Part shown: positions 54,274-62,239 of the stretch, one piece after another
Layout of the letters: each line of letters starts with the position of its first letter
How positions within the stretch are numbered: position 1 is the stretch's first letter
Source of the DNA: an uncultured Hungatella sp.
Lineage (GTDB): Bacteria; Bacillota; Clostridia; Lachnospirales; Lachnospiraceae
DNA: 64,000 nt
Assembly: GCA_949879795.1 (NCBI GenBank)
Contig: CATLBR010000013.1
Coordinates: 1 to 64,000, forward strand
Direction: 5' to 3'
Program-made: the position numbers and the translations under genes
The notes under the pieces: generated by a model
Databases searched by the model: none
What the model was told of the DNA's origin: nothing
Seen by the model: the letters and a program-made list of their open reading frames with translations, nothing else

Positions 54274-56628
54274 ATGGAAGAAAGCATTATGACGATGGCA
54301 GTGATCGCACTGAGGGGCTTGACGATTCTTCCTACAGAGATAAAACATTTTGATATCAGCAGAAAAAAGTCTATCGCGGCTCTGCAGCAGGCTATGGTTA
54401 CGGACCAGAGGCTGTTTCTCGCGACGCAGAAATCTCCGGATGTCTCAGATCCCTCCGGTGAAGACCTGTGGGAGACGGGAACCGTCGCTGAGGTCAGACA
54501 GCTGATCAAGCTGCCGGGGAATATTCTCAGGGTTCTGGTGGAGGCGAAGGAGGCAGGAAGGCTTTTGGAGCTGGAGTCCACAGAGCCCCTGCTGACAGGC
54601 CAGATCCGCAGGCTTACGTTTGAGAGAGACATAGAGAGCGAACTTGCCAGGGAGGCGTCGGCCCGGATTCTGAGAGACAAGCTGGAGGAATACGGCGAGG
54701 AAAATCTTCGTCTGAATAGGGATACCTTGTCGGAGCTTCTCATGATTCAGGATCTGGACAGGCTTATGTCCCAGATCGGCATCCAGATCCCGTGGGATTA
54801 CACCGTACGTCAGAGAATTCTGGAGAGTTCCGGGGAGACTCAGCTTTACGAGACTCTGGTAAGTCTTTTGATGACAGAGATCGAAGTAGAGAAGATCAAA
54901 AAGGAGTTTCAGGGAAAAGTAAAGTCTAACATAGACAAAAATCAGAAAAATTATGTTCTCAGGGAACAGATGCGGGTGATCAGGCAGGAACTGGGGGAGG
55001 AGGACACGGAGGGAGAGGCAGAGAAATACATGTCTGCCGTCTCTGTTCTGGAGGCCGGCGAGGAAGTGAAGGAGAAACTGACAAAGGAGATCAGCCGTTT
55101 GAAAAGCATGCCCTCCAGCAGTCAGGAGGCCAGTGTGCTGAGGACCTACATCGAGACGCTGCTGGAACTGCCGTGGAATAAGGTGTCGGAGGACAACGAC
55201 GACATCGTCCACGCCCAGGAGATTCTGGAGGAGGATCACTATGGCCTTGAGAAAGTGAAGGAGAGGGTGCTGGAATACCTGGCTGTCAGGGTGCTGACGT
55301 CGAAGAGCAGCGGCCCTATCCTGTGCCTTGTGGGGCCGCCGGGTACAGGCAAGACCTCCATAGCCAAGTCTGTGGCCAGGGCGCTGGACAAAAAGTATGT
55401 GCGCATCAGCCTGGGCGGAGTCCGGGACGAGGCGGAGATACGAGGACACAGAAAGACCTATGTGGGAGCTATGCCCGGCCGGTTTGCGGAGGCTTTGAAG
55501 CAGGCAGGGGTGAGCAATCCGCTGATGCTTCTCGACGAGATCGACAAGGTCAGCAGCGAGTACAGGGGTGACACCTCGTCGGCTCTTCTGGAGGTGCTGG
55601 ACGGAGAACAGAATGTCATGTTCCGCGATCACTATGTGGAGGTTCCCATAGACTTGTCTCAGGTGCTGTTCATCGCCACGGCCAACACCACGGAGACTAT
55701 TCCCAGACCTCTTCTGGACAGGATGGAGGTTATCCAGTTGAGCAGCTACACGGAGACAGAGAAATTCCATATCGCTAAAAAATATCTGGTGGGAAAACAG
55801 CTGGAGAAAAACGGGCTGAAGGATTCCGGATTGTCCATCAGCGACGGGGCCATAAGGAAGATCATTCACAATTATACCAGGGAAGCAGGTGTGCGGAACC
55901 TGGAGAGGCGCATCGGCGATATATGCCGCAAGGCGGCCAGACAGTATCTGGAACAGAAGAGACAGGGGATCAAGGTGACGGAATCCAATCTCACCAGATA
56001 TCTGGGAAAAGAGAAGATTTCTTTTGAAGACGCCAACGAGGAGGACCAGGCAGGTGTGGTGCGGGGATTGGCCTGGACCAGCGCAGGAGGGGATACTCTG
56101 CAGATAGAGGTCAACGTGATGCCCGGCAAAGGGGAGCTGAAGATGACCGGTCAGATGGGGGATGTGATGAAGGAGTCCGCCCAGATCGCCCTGAGCTATG
56201 TCCGCTCCGTCTGTCCGGACTATCAGGTGAAGCCCTCTTTCTTCGACAAGCACGATATTCATCTTCATATTCCCGAGGGGGCGGTTCCAAAAGACGGGCC
56301 GTCGGCGGGAATCACTATGGCTTCCGCCATGGTGTCGGCGGTGACCGGATATCCTGCGGACGCCAAGACGGCTATGACCGGGGAGATCACTCTGAGAGGG
56401 CGGGTATTGCCTGTGGGAGGTCTGAAAGAAAAACTTCTGGCAGCCAGGATGGCCCACATCAGGAAAGTGCTGGTGCCGGAGAAAAACCGGCCTGACATCG
56501 CGGAATTGTCCGGGGAGATCACCAGAGGCCTGGAGATCATGTACGTAAAAGATATGTTCCAGGTGCTCAGGGAGATCCTGGTCACCCCGGAGGGGACAGG
56601 AGATTTGCAGGAGAGAGGTTCTATATGA
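54274..56628 (+). CDS. lon: ATP-dependent Lon protease
   Basis: 784 residues. Start at ATG of MEESIMTMAVIALRGLTILP after AGAGGAAAT; the longer frame runs through the terminator. LAN substrate domain, AAA+ core (Walker A GPPGTGKTSIAKSVA, Walker B PLMLLDEIDKV, IRGHRKTYVGAMPG), and the C-terminal Ser-Lys protease (PKDGPSAGITMASAMVS; Lys in PVGGLKEKLLAA). Removes damaged and short-lived regulatory proteins. Overlaps yihA by 4 nt. Confidence 0.97.
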   Translation: MEESIMTMAVIALRGLTILPTEIKHFDISRKKSIAALQQAMVTDQRLFLATQKSPDVSDPSGEDLWETGTVAEVRQLIKLPGNILRVLVEAKEAGRLLELESTEPLLTGQIRRLTFERDIESELAREASARILRDKLEEYGEENLRLNRDTLSELLMIQDLDRLMSQIGIQIPWDYTVRQRILESSGETQLYETLVSLLMTEIEVEKIKKEFQGKVKSNIDKNQKNYVLREQMRVIRQELGEEDTEGEAEKYMSAVSVLEAGEEVKEKLTKEISRLKSMPSSSQEASVLRTYIETLLELPWNKVSEDNDDIVHAQEILEEDHYGLEKVKERVLEYLAVRVLTSKSSGPILCLVGPPGTGKTSIAKSVARALDKKYVRISLGGVRDEAEIRGHRKTYVGAMPGRFAEALKQAGVSNPLMLLDEIDKVSSEYRGDTSSALLEVLDGEQNVMFRDHYVEVPIDLSQVLFIATANTTETIPRPLLDRMEVIQLSSYTETEKFHIAKKYLVGKQLEKNGLKDSGLSISDGAIRKIIHNYTREAGVRNLERRIGDICRKAARQYLEQKRQGIKVTESNLTRYLGKEKISFEDANEEDQAGVVRGLAWTSAGGDTLQIEVNVMPGKGELKMTGQMGDVMKESAQIALSYVRSVCPDYQVKPSFFDKHDIHLHIPEGAVPKDGPSAGITMASAMVSAVTGYPADAKTAMTGEITLRGRVLPVGGLKEKLLAARMAHIRKVLVPEKNRPDIAELSGEITRGLEIMYVKDMFQVLREILVTPEGTGDLQERGSI

Positions 56629-57206
56629 TTATAAAAAGCGCGGAGCTGGAGACAGTGTGCGGGATAACCAGCAGATTTCCGGAGAATGCACATCCGGAGT
56701 TCGCTTTTGCGGGAAAGTCCAACGTGGGAAAATCTTCCCTCATCAACGGCCTGATGAACCGCAAGGCCCTGGCGCGGACTTCGTCCCAGCCGGGGAAGAC
56801 ACAGACTGTCAATTTCTACCTTGTGAACAGGGAGATTTACTTTGTGGATCTCCCGGGCTACGGGTATGCAAAGGCGGCGGTGGAGGTGAAGGAGAAGTGG
56901 GGGAAGATGGTGGAGCGGTATCTGAGAGGTTCGAAGATGCTTAAGGCCGTGTTTCTCCTTGTGGATATCCGCCACGAGCCCTCCAAAAACGATAAACTTA
57001 TGTATGACTGGATTATGTACAACGGCTACCGGCCTGTGGTGGTGGCCACAAAGCTGGATAAGATCAACCGCAGCCAAATCCAAAAACACGTGAAGATGGT
57101 CAGGACCGGCCTGGACATGGGCAGAGACGATATCCTCATCCCATTTTCCGCCCAGACCAAACAGGGGCGGGAGGAGATCTGGAAGTTCATCGAGGATCTG
57201 GCTTAA
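56625..57206 (+). CDS. engB: Ribosome biogenesis GTP-binding protein YihA/YsxC
   Basis: 193 residues, ATGA overlap with lon. GTPase motifs G1 AFAGKSNVGKSSLINGL, G3 DLPGYGYAK, G4 TKLDK, G5 FSAQT. Switch segment TSSQPGKTQTVNFY. An essential factor in 50S subunit assembly in B. subtilis. Placement after lon is canonical. Confidence 0.96.
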   Translation: MIIKSAELETVCGITSRFPENAHPEFAFAGKSNVGKSSLINGLMNRKALARTSSQPGKTQTVNFYLVNREIYFVDLPGYGYAKAAVEVKEKWGKMVERYLRGSKMLKAVFLLVDIRHEPSKNDKLMYDWIMYNGYRPVVVATKLDKINRSQIQKHVKMVRTGLDMGRDDILIPFSAQTKQGREEIWKFIEDLA

Positions 57207-57213
57207 TTTGTTC

Positions 57214-57242
57214 TTTACGGGAAAAGTGGGACATGTTATACT
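57214..57242 (+). promoter_or_regulatory. Promoter of the PurF-like gene
   Basis: TTTACG (57214-57219), 17-nt spacer, TATACT (57237-57242), 39 nt before the start codon. Independent transcription from lon-yihA is likely. No purine riboswitch is visible. Confidence 0.6.
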
Positions 57243-57280
57243 AACGTTGTTTTTATACAAAGCCGAAAAGGAGAAATCAT

Positions 57281-58696
57281 ATGGGAGGTATTTTTGGAGT
57301 CATTTCCAAACGAAACTGTGTTCAGGAATTGTTTTATGGAGTAGACTACCATTCGCATCTGGGAACGAGGAGAGGCGGCATGGCCACCTACGGTCCCGGA
57401 GGCTTCAACCGGGCCATTCACAATATTGAGAACTCTCCCTTCAGGACCAAGTTTGAGAGAGACGTGGTGGAGATGGAGGGCACCATGGGGATTGCCAGCA
57501 TCTCCGATTACGAGCCTCAGCCGTTGTTGATTCAGTCCCATCTGGGGAGCTTTGCCATCGCAACAGTGGGAAAGATCAACAACTTTGAGCCGCTGCTGCA
57601 GGAGGTATATGCCACAGGGAATACCCATTTCCAGGAGATGACCAGCGGTCAGGTCAACGCCACAGAGCTGGTGGCCTCGCTGATCTGCAAGAAGGACACT
57701 ATCGCTGAGGGAATCCGTTATACCCAGGAGATCATCGACGGCTCCATGAGCCTGCTTCTCATGACCAGGGACGAGGTATACGCCGCCAGAGACAGACTGG
57801 GGCGGACTCCCCTGGTCCTGGGCAGGAGAGAAGACGGTTTTTGTGTCTCCTTTGAGAACTTCGCTTACATAAATCTGGGCTACAGCGATTACCGGGAGCT
57901 GGGGCCCGGAGAGATCGTCAGGATCACCCCCGATGGTGTGGAGACTGTACAGGGGCCCGGGGAGGAGATGAAAATCTGTTCCTTCCTCTGGGTGTATTAC
58001 GGGTATCCCACCTCCTCCTATGAGGGTATCAACGTGGAGGAGATGCGCTATCGCTGCGGCAGCATGCTGGCCAGGCGGGACGCCATGGACGGCAGCATTC
58101 AGCCCGACATGGTGGCGGGTGTTCCCGACTCGGGCATCGCCCACGCCATCGGCTATGCCAACGAGTCAAAGATCCCCTTCGCCCGTCCGTTTATCAAGTA
58201 CACGCCCACCTGGCCTAGATCTTTTATGCCCACCAACCAGGCCCAGAGGAATCTGATCGCGCGGATGAAGCTGATTCCCGTGAAGGCGCTGATCGAGAAC
58301 AAAAAGCTGCTGCTGATCGACGACTCCATCGTCAGAGGCACACAGCTTCGGGAGACCACGGAATTCCTCTATCAGAGCGGCGCCAGGGAGGTTCATGTCC
58401 GGCCGGCATGCCCTCCGCTTTTATATGGCTGCAAATTCCTGAATTTCTCCCGCTCCAAGTCGGAGCTGGATCTGATCACCCGGCAGGTTATCCAGGAAAA
58501 AGAGGGAGACCATGCCCGGGAGACTCTGGAAGAGTACGCGGATCCCACCAGCAAGCGCTACGAGTGCATGTGCTCGGAGATATGCAGGCGCCAGAACTTT
58601 ACCACTCTGCGGTATCACAGGCTGGACGACCTGGTGGAGTCTATCGGGCTGCCTAAGTGCAAGGTGTGCACTTACTGCTTCGACGGCAGGGAGTGA
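57281..58696 (+). CDS. Amidophosphoribosyltransferase-like protein lacking the N-terminal catalytic Cys
   Basis: 471 residues, RBS AAAAGGAG. Full PurF architecture: N-terminal Ntn-type glutaminase fold (MGGIFGVISK; LGTRRGGMATYG; TVGKINNFEPL) and C-terminal phosphoribosyltransferase with the PRPP loop LLLIDDSIVRGTQL and GVPDSGIAHAIGYA. In PurF the residue after Met is the nucleophilic Cys (CGIxG); here it is Gly, so glutamine hydrolysis should not occur. Cys residues near the end (CMCSEIC, CKVCTYC) recall the Fe-S ligands of B. subtilis PurF. It may use ammonia, be regulatory, or use another amide donor. No other pur genes are adjacent. Confidence 0.85.
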   Translation: MGGIFGVISKRNCVQELFYGVDYHSHLGTRRGGMATYGPGGFNRAIHNIENSPFRTKFERDVVEMEGTMGIASISDYEPQPLLIQSHLGSFAIATVGKINNFEPLLQEVYATGNTHFQEMTSGQVNATELVASLICKKDTIAEGIRYTQEIIDGSMSLLLMTRDEVYAARDRLGRTPLVLGRREDGFCVSFENFAYINLGYSDYRELGPGEIVRITPDGVETVQGPGEEMKICSFLWVYYGYPTSSYEGINVEEMRYRCGSMLARRDAMDGSIQPDMVAGVPDSGIAHAIGYANESKIPFARPFIKYTPTWPRSFMPTNQAQRNLIARMKLIPVKALIENKKLLLIDDSIVRGTQLRETTEFLYQSGAREVHVRPACPPLLYGCKFLNFSRSKSELDLITRQVIQEKEGDHARETLEEYADPTSKRYECMCSEICRRQNFTTLRYHRLDDLVESIGLPKCKVCTYCFDGRE

Positions 58697-58703
58697 GGAT
58701 GGC

Positions 58704-58745
58704 GGAAGGCTTCGGGGGGAGGGCTGCCCGAGGCCTTCCTGCTTA
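58704..58745 (+). terminator. Terminator hairpin after the PurF-like gene
   Basis: GGAAGGCTTCGGG pairs with CCCGAGGCCTTCC (13 bp, one G-U). A second GAAGCCTTCC block follows at about 58747 and can form an alternative stem. Confidence 0.7.
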
Positions 58746-58798
58746 TGAAGCCTTCCTGCTTTTGCCGGAGGCACGTTTGCGGCCAGGTTCCAAAATTT

Positions 58799-59797
58799 TT
58801 AATAAATCCCTCCTGTATCGTCCAACGCTGGGGCTGTATCCAGGGTTTTGCTTTGCTGTTCCTCCAAATTGTAATTTAATGCCAAATTGTCTTTTATGCG
58901 TTGTAGTATAATGTCTATTCTTTTGATATCTGATACCATATATTTTGTGTCTAACAGGTTTTTAAGGTCATCTTGCTGCTCGGTTGTCAATTTCAATGAC
59001 TGAACAAATGTTACAAGTGCGAAATCAGCCGCCTGTTTGCCTATATAATCTGGCTGTACGCACAGACTGTCTATCAGTATAGATATGCTTGAAAAGGTAT
59101 CTTTGCCATATGATGTGAATGACAGCTGTTGCAGTACTGAAAAAACTTCGATTTTATCGTAATCTAAGTTTAAGTCTGATGTGTATAGTTCCTTAATATA
59201 ATCGTTGCAGTAAGATATAAACAGCGTGTCTATTGACTTTCTGTTTACCACAAAGATATCTCTGCACTTAAAACCAGCTATCTCTAATGGCAATTCCAGC
59301 AAACCTCTCTGAGCGATTACCTTTACCACATATCTGTTTTCATTCTCAACTTTACACAATATGCTATCTGCGAATATCGGCACATACTTACTGTCAGGAT
59401 ATAACTGTATTCTATTTGATTTTGCTATGCCCCTTTTATTATCTTCATGAAATGACACAATAATTTCTTCAAATTGTTTGGTATCCATTTTTATATAGAC
59501 TGATATTTTATATAAATTGTCTATTACACATATAAATGATTTGCCAGGTTCTTGATCTTTTCTTGTTTCTATCATATATGGCTGAAGGTTGGATAGGTAG
59601 GTTTTTATAAATTTTAATGTATCAAACCCGCAGTATTCTATATAATCAAACAAATGCTGGTTTAAGCCGCTTCGATGTGTGCTGGTGTCTAGCGCGATTC
59701 TGTCCAGTTTGGCCAGATCCCGTATTTTTTTACATACCTTTACCATAGAAGTATCTATACCTTTTGACTCGAGCAATTCGTATGTCATATCAGTCAT
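58799..59797 (-). CDS. AT-rich orphan hypothetical protein
   Basis: 332 residues. Start at ATG of MTDMTYELLESKGIDTSMVK, 7 nt after AAAGGAGA on the minus strand; an upstream extension has no site. No signal peptide or membrane helix. Alternating helix and strand patterns (DTLKFIKTYLSNLQPYMIET, KSFICVIDNLYKISVYIKMD, YVVKVIAQRGLLELPLEIAG). I recognise no family. Base composition is clearly more AT-rich than the genes on both sides, with codons such as ATA and TTA common, which points to recent acquisition. It sits between the PurF-like gene and cassette 3, so it may be cargo or a small defence or regulatory gene; no evidence decides. Confidence 0.7.
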   Translation of the reverse strand: MTDMTYELLESKGIDTSMVKVCKKIRDLAKLDRIALDTSTHRSGLNQHLFDYIEYCGFDTLKFIKTYLSNLQPYMIETRKDQEPGKSFICVIDNLYKISVYIKMDTKQFEEIIVSFHEDNKRGIAKSNRIQLYPDSKYVPIFADSILCKVENENRYVVKVIAQRGLLELPLEIAGFKCRDIFVVNRKSIDTLFISYCNDYIKELYTSDLNLDYDKIEVFSVLQQLSFTSYGKDTFSSISILIDSLCVQPDYIGKQAADFALVTFVQSLKLTTEQQDDLKNLLDTKYMVSDIKRIDIILQRIKDNLALNYNLEEQQSKTLDTAPALDDTGGIY

Positions 59798-59979
59798 TGA
59801 TGATCTCCTTTTATTCCAATTTACATGTATATTACGCATCGGTATGTATTCCATAATAACATTTATTCCATGTTTTCTCAATGTTTTCTTTTTCCTTTTG
59901 ATGACACATGCCTGCGGTGGGGATTTGGTTTTCTGTGGAGTGATTATTACCAATAAAATTGGTGATAGCCATATTGATT

Positions 59980-60008
59980 TTGCAAAAAAATTGTGATAAA
60001 GTTATAAA
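59980..60008 (+). promoter_or_regulatory. Promoter of cassette 3
   Basis: TTGCAA (59980-59985), 17-nt spacer, TATAAA (60003-60008), 53 nt before the ligase start. Unlike cassettes 1 and 2, there is no conserved leader RNA or terminator between promoter and gene. Confidence 0.65.
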
Positions 60009-60061
60009 TAATTAGTAAAACAGAGGATAAATCGGACAGTTTGGTAAGGGGGGGATGAAAC

Positions 60062-61447
60062 ATGGCCTGCATGCTGAAACAGAGGCTGGAAGGTCTGATT
60101 GACCACTATGCGGCGCTCTGCCTTGCCCTTGCCCTGGTGGTTCTCTCCTTGATCGGCGTAGGGGATGTCCGCATGGTGGGGCTGGTGGGCTTTCTTCTGT
60201 GTGGAGTAGGCATCACCCAGGATTCTGCCAGGGCGGATCCCTGGGTCTTGTTTCCTCTCATTTTTTATGATTTGGCGGCCATGGCTTCCTCTTATATGGC
60301 TTATGGGAATATAGTGGATGGTTATGGGGCTATGCACGCCCTTTTTCCTGTCATTTACCTGCTGACGGCCTGCCTGGAGGGGGAAGAGTTCCGCCTGGTG
60401 AGGCGCTGCTGTGCTCTCTGGACAGGCGCTTTGGCCGGGGTGGGGATAGGGCGGTTTGTATTCCAGACTGTCACTTCGGGCCGAGTGAACCGGATGGCCG
60501 GGGTGCTGGGCAACTCCAACGCCATGGGGATCTTTCTGGTGTTGGGCTGGTTTGTGGTGATGTACTGCGGGGAGGAAGACAGCGAAGGAAAAGAAGGGAA
60601 CCGGACTTCGCTCCTGCCCCTGCTGGAGCCGGTGCTGCTGATGGCTTTGGCTCTGACCTTGTCCATGGGCAGTTTTTTGGCCATGGCGGCGGGAATCAGC
60701 GTGGTGTTGATGGGGAAAAAGAGGCAGGCATCCTGGGGGGAGGTCTTTTGGCACGGCTGTGGGCTTCTGGCCCGGGCTACCCTGGGGATGGGGACAGGCG
60801 TGCTTATCTATCTGGCCGCTGCCCGCACCAGCGTTCCATGGACATGTGTGTTCCTGCTGGCCTACGGGACAGCATTGACGGTCTATTGGAAGACTTTTTT
60901 GCGTTTTCTGCAGGTGTATCCCCGGGCGGCCCTGGCGCTCTCGGGGCTGGGCATCCTGGTGGCGGGGGCGGCGGTGCTCCTTAGGCCCAGCGCCACAGCC
61001 ACCTTTGCCGAGCGGCTGGAGATGATGGGCAGCGGCCTGAGTTACCTGACAAAGTCCCCGCTTTTCGGGGTGGGGTCCTTCCGGTGGAGGATACTGGATC
61101 TAAATGACGGCGGAAAATATTTCAACACCTGGCATATCCACAACATACCTATCCATATAGGGGTGGAGATGGGGTGGTTTGCCATGGGGATGGCAGTCCT
61201 CACAGGGCTGCGGGGCCTGTGCAAGAAGAAAGCCCCCACTCTGCGGGCAGGCACAGCCGCCTTCCTCTTCCACAATATGATTGACACCAGCTTTTTCTAT
61301 CTGGGGATCACGGCGCTGGCCTTGGCGGCCACGGGTGAGCCGGGAGCGGGAGGAAGGAAAATAGGCGGCGGGGCGGTGAAGGCCGTCTTTTCCCTGTTTG
61401 CCGGGCTGTTTGCTTACAGCCTGTATCACGGCATAAGGTGGAACTAG
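60062..61447 (+). CDS. Wzy/WaaL/PglL-like polytopic membrane ligase, cassette 3
   Basis: 461 residues, preceded by AAGGGGGGG. Same family as cassettes 1 and 2 but more diverged and more GC-rich. Shared blocks: VNRMAGVLGNSNAMGIFLVL, LTLSMGSFLAMAAGI, LRPSATATFAERLEMMGSGL, SPLFGVGSFRWRILDLNDGG, and WHIHNIPIHIGVEMGW with the family His and Glu. About 11 membrane helices. Sits 11 nt before its amidase and shares the operon with the Cna-B-like protein. The GGGRR motif before the central loop is replaced by TSGRVN, a possible acceptor-specific difference. Confidence 0.82.
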   Translation: MACMLKQRLEGLIDHYAALCLALALVVLSLIGVGDVRMVGLVGFLLCGVGITQDSARADPWVLFPLIFYDLAAMASSYMAYGNIVDGYGAMHALFPVIYLLTACLEGEEFRLVRRCCALWTGALAGVGIGRFVFQTVTSGRVNRMAGVLGNSNAMGIFLVLGWFVVMYCGEEDSEGKEGNRTSLLPLLEPVLLMALALTLSMGSFLAMAAGISVVLMGKKRQASWGEVFWHGCGLLARATLGMGTGVLIYLAAARTSVPWTCVFLLAYGTALTVYWKTFLRFLQVYPRAALALSGLGILVAGAAVLLRPSATATFAERLEMMGSGLSYLTKSPLFGVGSFRWRILDLNDGGKYFNTWHIHNIPIHIGVEMGWFAMGMAVLTGLRGLCKKKAPTLRAGTAAFLFHNMIDTSFFYLGITALALAATGEPGAGGRKIGGGAVKAVFSLFAGLFAYSLYHGIRWN

Positions 61448-61458
61448 GAGGGGGAGGG

Positions 61459-62133
61459 ATGAAGAAAGAAGAAAGTGAGTTTCGCTGTATATGGCTGTTG
61501 CTGGCCGGGTTTGGCGCCGCAGCCGTGGCAGTTCTGGTTCTGTGTCTGAGTTTCCGATCCCAGATACCGGATACGGTGGGCCGGGTGCTGACGGAGGCGG
61601 AGAGGGCGGAGGTGATCGGGAGCAACAGCCCGCTTACCGAATATGTCTATCTCTCGCCAAACGCGAATTTTCCCCGTGAGGATGTTATCCGCAAGGTGAC
61701 GATCCACCATATGGCGGGAGACCTGCTCCTGGAGGATCTGGGGGCATCCTTCGCTCAGCGGGATCGGCGGGCCTCTTCCAACTACGCTATTGACAGCCAG
61801 GGGCGAGTGGGACTCTATGTGGAGGAGGCCAATCAGGCCTGGACCTCCAGAAGCCCGGAAAACGACAGTCAGGCGGTGACCATCGAGGTGGCCAATGACG
61901 AGATCGGCGGAGAGTGGCATGTGAGCGACGTGGCCTACGAACGGCTTATCGAGTTGTGCGTGGATATCTGCCGGCGCAACGGGATCGAGAAACTGTGGTA
62001 CACCGGGGACGAGACGGGAAACCTGACTCTGCACAGTATGTTCTACAGCGGAACCGAGTGCCCGGGACCCTATCTGAAAAGTCGGATGGGCGAGATCGCG
62101 GAGGAGGTGAACAGGCGGCTGAACAGAGAATAA
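61459..62133 (+). CDS. Membrane-anchored N-acetylmuramoyl-L-alanine amidase (Amidase_2/PGRP), cassette 3
   Basis: 224 residues, RBS GGAGGGGGAGG. One N-terminal membrane helix (about 11-33). Catalytic residues match cassette 2: TIHHMAG, SNYAIDSQG (Tyr), LTLHSMF (His) and TECPGPY (Cys). Conserved blocks around the active site (AWTSRSPENDSQAVTIEVAN, GGEWHVSDVAYERLIELCVD) show strong selection compared with the diverged N-terminus. Expected wall-side activity on the MurNAc-L-Ala linkage. Followed after 106 nt by the surface protein. Confidence 0.9.
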   Translation: MKKEESEFRCIWLLLAGFGAAAVAVLVLCLSFRSQIPDTVGRVLTEAERAEVIGSNSPLTEYVYLSPNANFPREDVIRKVTIHHMAGDLLLEDLGASFAQRDRRASSNYAIDSQGRVGLYVEEANQAWTSRSPENDSQAVTIEVANDEIGGEWHVSDVAYERLIELCVDICRRNGIEKLWYTGDETGNLTLHSMFYSGTECPGPYLKSRMGEIAEEVNRRLNRE

Positions 62134-62239
62134 AGCGAGAATTTATACAGAGACATAGTTTATGACAGAATATGCCGGATATCCCGGCCGCTGTCTCCGC
62201 CAGAGGCGGCGTGATTGAATTAGGGAGGGATAATAGAAT

